A stretch of 18,651 nt of DNA from Paludibacteraceae bacterium (lineage in GTDB: Bacteria > Bacteroidota > Bacteroidia > Bacteroidales > Paludibacteraceae). The stretch spans positions 1-18,651 of the forward strand of contig JAKSMY010000040.1 of assembly GCA_024400275.1 (NCBI GenBank). Direction: 5' to 3'. Below the pieces are notes generated by a model. The model did no database searches. It saw nothing but the letters and a program-made list of their open reading frames with translations, and was not told the origin of the DNA. The position numbers and the translations under genes were made by a program. Positions 17,001 through 18,651 of this stretch are shown here, in pieces (within the stretch, counting starts at the first letter, position 1; each line of letters starts with the position of its first letter).

Positions 17001-17454
17001 TGTGTTGCAGGGCTTCCTTCACGGGTACCGATTCTAATAGGGCTTCCGGATAAGTTATTACCGTGCATTGTGTCGAGTCTGTCGATAAACCGCTTAGCAC
17101 TTCGGTTCGCTGAATCGTCATGGCATCATCTATGCCTTGCCGCCTGCGGTGAGCTGTTGGAAAAAATAATACCTTGTGCCTTGTGCCTTGTGCCTTGTCT
17201 GCCGATAATTGTTTAAGGTCTGCATACATATACTGGGCATCGTCGGCATTGTCCAACACAATGATATTGCATCGGGAGTTATTGTCAGTTAACTGCTTAA
17301 TAACCACAGCACGGGCACCGGCATAAAGTCCGCTTAATAACAAGTGGGAACCGTTACCTTTTAGTTTTTTTTCGGCAGCAGCTATCTTCGGATTGCGGCG
17401 CAATAAATCATATAGATCTTCTATCTTCAATGCTTTGTAGGTGTTATTCCCCAA
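14098..17454 (-). CDS. mfd: Transcription-repair coupling factor
   Basis: Mfd removes RNA polymerase stalled at DNA lesions and recruits UvrA. Of 1118 residues, the N-terminal UvrB-homology part covers about 1-340. The CarD-like RNA polymerase interaction domain (LQLGDYVVHSDHGIGQFGGL, 421-440) follows, then the RecG-type translocase with GDVGFGKTE (572-580), DEEQ (673-676) and TLTATPIPRTL (697-707), and the C-terminal TRCF domain. The frame has no ATG before residue 76; an in-frame stop lies only six codons upstream, so translation must use a TTG, either at 17454 or at 17430 (L9, giving MKIEDLYDLL, which better matches relatives). A 7-bp tandem repeat lies within the frame at residues 86-95. 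It is the first gene of a five-gene operon. Confidence 0.95.
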   Translation of the reverse strand: MGNNTYKALKIEDLYDLLRRNPKIAAAEKKLKGNGSHLLLSGLYAGARAVVIKQLTDNNSRCNIIVLDNADDAQYMYADLKQLSADKAQGTRHKVLFFPTAHRRRQGIDDAMTIQRTEVLSGLSTDSTQCTVITYPEALLESVPVKEALQHSTQTVKVGEAYQISQLETQLLNLGFSKVDFVYEPGQFAIRGSIVDVYSFSHEDPYRLDFFGDEIDSIRTFDIETQLSNEKVAQISISGNAFSTTENDYLPSYLEADTLWISNDWSLLKYKLGEQIDVIGNPLEDLTTIEIRDKSTFAAFDEIRFNTLPQPVFNKNFEILGEDLLKRIRNGYKVYILADQKKQTDRLQAIFSELGKETEQSGSLTFTPVDHTLHSGWIDEDAQVCCYTDHEIFERYHRVTLRSENARRGKVIVTLKEINQLQLGDYVVHSDHGIGQFGGLVTTMVNGKPQEMIRLLYRDGDTIFVSIHNLHRISKYKGREGSAPTVSRVGSGAWERLKERTKDKVKDIARDLIQLYATRKGQHGFSYSPDGYMQHELEASFLYEDTPDQAKATIDVKHDMESPMPMDRLICGDVGFGKTEIAIRAAFKAATDGKQVAVLVPTTVLALQHYQTFKERFKDFPIRVEYLSRGKTAQQTKDILSDLVAGKIDILIGTHKLVGKSVQWHDLGLLIIDEEQKFGVAVKEKLKALRTNVDVLTLTATPIPRTLQFSLLGARDLSVMTTPPQNRYPVQTEVIGNDDEDIIKEAIDIELERNGQVFVVNNRIEMLERIEQKIHRLCPEARIVVAHGQMPPDEMESRLEGFINYDYDILISTTIIESGVDIPNVNTMIIFSAQHYGLADLHQLRGRVGRSNRKAYCYLVTPDRELLTPEARRRLDAITMFSDLGSGFNLAMQDLDIRGAGNLLGAEQSGFIAELGYDTYQKVLNEAVEELKDELHLDSLEDNRPTAYLSENDNGSSNWCQDSQLESDLPLCFPNTYIENISERIILYRELDGLRNEDELTEYKKRLIDRFGPLPEEAEELMNVVRLRWLCCQLGIEKIYLKGERMTIYFVTHKEAYWQSEEFGKILHYVYTRGDRCQMKEDKDKKGVPTGKRYATISQVKTIGGAIHLLSKIKEDTI
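17172..17199. repeat. Heptanucleotide tandem repeat inside mfd
   Basis: CCTTGTG occurs three times in a row, followed by CCTTGTC (four 7-bp units, 28 bp). On the coding strand this is GACAAGG followed by three CACAAGG, encoding DKAQGTRHK at about residues 86-94 of Mfd. Since 7 is not a multiple of 3, gain or loss of one unit would shift the frame. Confidence 0.95.
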
Positions 17455-17464
17455 ATTACCGCTA

Positions 17465-17496
17465 CAAAGTTACTGAAAAATAACCATGTTTCCAAG
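17465..17496 (-). promoter_or_regulatory. Promoter of the mfd operon
   Basis: On the - strand the -7 element TAACTTTG lies at 17472-17465, with CTTG at 17496-17493 as the -33 element (one mismatch to TTTG) and a 20-bp spacer. Transcription should begin near 17458, leaving a 5' leader of only a few nt before TTG 17454 or about 28 nt before TTG 17430. It appears to drive the whole operon down to rlmB. Confidence 0.6.
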
Positions 17497-17530
17497 AAAT
17501 GTCAAAAATATGTTATATTTTTACCAAATA

Positions 17531-17562
17531 TTTGTTTATTTGAAAAATAAATTGTATCTTTG
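17531..17562 (+). promoter_or_regulatory. Promoter of the nuclease-mutA transcript
   Basis: TTTG (17531-17534), 20-bp spacer, TATCTTTG (17555-17562). Transcription should begin about 14 nt before the nuclease ATG at 17583. It lies back to back with the mfd promoter. Confidence 0.75.
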
Positions 17563-17582
17563 CAGACTAATTTAGGGTTTTT

Positions 17583-18548
17583 ATGCACAGTAGTGTCGCT
17601 AAATGTGGTTTGTTGATAGGGTGCTTGTTATCTGTTCTTCAGATGCGGGCAAGCGGACCTATTGCCTGTTCTAAATTGGAGGGGCAAACGTCTAATGACT
17701 TGGTAACGCTATTGAATGGTATCATTAAAAGACATTACCAACTGACATACAAGGACGCTTGGGCATACAATACGCGCATCGGCATCGACTCTAAGGGATA
17801 TATAGTGGATATGTACTCGGACTGCAGTTTACTTTCTACCAAACATTGTGACGATAAATCGTATGACACGGACGAATTTTGTACGTGCTATAGCCGTGAA
17901 CACGCATTGCCTAAATCGTGGTGGGGTGGGAGCGAAGATGTGCCTATGTTTACCGATGTGGTACATCTCTTACCCATTGACAATGCCACCAATGCCAAGC
18001 GTTCTTACTACCCTTATGGAGAACCTACTTCCAATATATCATGGTCCAACGAGATGGGTGCTAAATTGGGAAAGAGTTACGCGTATGGTTCATTGGATTA
18101 TGTGTTTTATCCCAATCCGGAATACCTTGGAGACATAGCACGTATTTATTTCTATATGATTACGTGTTACGGCAACGTTAATTTCACTTCGAATGCACAA
18201 GCTCGTCGGGTTATGCAGTATCAAAACGGAGTGGCTTCGTTCAAACCGGCATTCTTAACTCTTTTGCTCAAGTGGCATCGTCAAGACCCTGTGTCGGATT
18301 TTGAACGGAAGCGCAACGACAAAATAGAATCTGTCCAATCCAATCGTAATCCGTTTGTTGATTATCCCGAATTAGTCGAATATATATGGGGCAACAAGAA
18401 GGGACAGCCTTTTGAATGCGTTAAAGACAATTTGCCTACAACCAACCAAGAGCCCAATAATAATATCTTTTTGCAAAACGGACACTTATACATCGAGTAT
18501 AACAATCAAATTTACAATATTTTAAGTAAAACAATTAAAAAACTTTAA
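17583..18548 (+). CDS. Exported endonuclease I family nuclease (EndA/NucM-like)
   Basis: A 321-residue nuclease of the endonuclease I (His-Me finger) family, which cuts DNA and often RNA outside the cytoplasm. A signal peptide spans about 1-24. The active-site region is CYSREHALPKSWW (102-114, with H107 the expected general base), then DVVHLLPIDNATNAKRSYYPYGE (125-147), where N137 and nearby residues fit the metal site. The C-terminal NRNPFVDYPELVEYIWG is typical of the family. Several Cys (C81, C89, C100, C102) near the active site could form disulfides. The protein ends in LYIEYNNQIYNILSKTI, the tail shared with the C10 protease and the 133-aa protein. The likely role is scavenging extracellular DNA. 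mutA follows 3 bp later. Confidence 0.9.
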   Translation: MHSSVAKCGLLIGCLLSVLQMRASGPIACSKLEGQTSNDLVTLLNGIIKRHYQLTYKDAWAYNTRIGIDSKGYIVDMYSDCSLLSTKHCDDKSYDTDEFCTCYSREHALPKSWWGGSEDVPMFTDVVHLLPIDNATNAKRSYYPYGEPTSNISWSNEMGAKLGKSYAYGSLDYVFYPNPEYLGDIARIYFYMITCYGNVNFTSNAQARRVMQYQNGVASFKPAFLTLLLKWHRQDPVSDFERKRNDKIESVQSNRNPFVDYPELVEYIWGNKKGQPFECVKDNLPTTNQEPNNNIFLQNGHLYIEYNNQIYNILSKTIKKL

Positions 18549-18551
18549 ATC

Positions 18552-18651
18552 ATGGCAGAAGAAAAATTGAATCTGTTGGCTGATTTTCCCGCCGTCTCTA
18601 CCAAGACATGGAAAGAGAAAATCATCACCGATTTGAAGGGTGTCGATTATG
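18552..18651 (+). CDS. mutA: Methylmalonyl-CoA mutase small subunit, N-terminal fragment
   Basis: The first 33 codons are visible and run off the window end. The start MAEEKLNLLADFPAVSTKTW followed by KEKIITDLKGVDY matches the N-terminus of the small (beta) subunit of methylmalonyl-CoA mutase, which with MutB and coenzyme B12 interconverts succinyl-CoA and methylmalonyl-CoA on the way to propionate in Bacteroidota. The gap to the nuclease stop is 3 bp and no other promoter is visible, so it is probably read from 17531-17562. The call rests on a short segment, but the pattern is distinctive. Confidence 0.82.
   Translation, partial: MAEEKLNLLADFPAVSTKTWKEKIITDLKGVDY

Overview
The window is chromosomal DNA of a Bacteroidota bacterium, most likely an uncultured or gut-type member of the Bacteroidales. 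The evidence is a set of promoters of the Bacteroidota form (TTTG, 20 bp, TAnnTTTG), a Na+-NQR operon, a Kdo pathway gene (Gram-negative), meso-DAP dehydrogenase, a secreted DPP IV, a C10 (streptopain/PrtT-like) protease, Fib_succ_major-type secreted proteins and the start of methylmalonyl-CoA mutase. No tRNA, rRNA, CRISPR array, transposase, phage gene or reverse transcriptase was seen.

Layout. (1) 1-1625, + strand: the end of the Na+-NQR operon (nqrE fragment, nqrF) closed by a strong intrinsic terminator. (2) 1782-3975, - strand: a three-gene cluster of small exported proteins, two of them Fib_succ_major paralogues, read from a promoter at 4178-4209. The first ~120 nt of that transcript form a long interrupted hairpin (4051-4169), the most unusual element of the window. 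(3) 4317-6052, + strand: a divergent promoter and a C10 cysteine protease. (4) 6071-8382, + strand: kdsB, deoD and a predicted outer-membrane beta-barrel protein as a tight operon. (5) 17496 down to 8364, - strand: a very compact five-gene operon mfd - DPP IV - ddh - thrS - rlmB (gaps of 10, -4, 2 and 5 bp), whose last gene overlaps the end of the beta-barrel gene tail to tail. (6) 17531-18651, + strand: an exported endonuclease I family nuclease, followed 3 bp later by the start of mutA.

How the parts relate. Most genes are housekeeping (respiratory Na+ pump, LPS, nucleosides, translation, repair, peptidoglycan precursor). The accessory part is 1.8-6.1 kb: exported proteins built from shared small modules. 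A short C-terminal tail (pattern LxIxxxGxxYxxxGxxI) recurs at the end of the 133-aa exported protein, the C10 protease and the distant nuclease, which points to a common sorting or anchoring step. The two Fib_succ_major genes share a perfect 81-bp block in otherwise diverged sequence. Other oddities are a 7-bp tandem repeat inside the mfd reading frame, an mfd start without ATG, and a DAP dehydrogenase lacking the usual Arg-Arg of its NADPH site.
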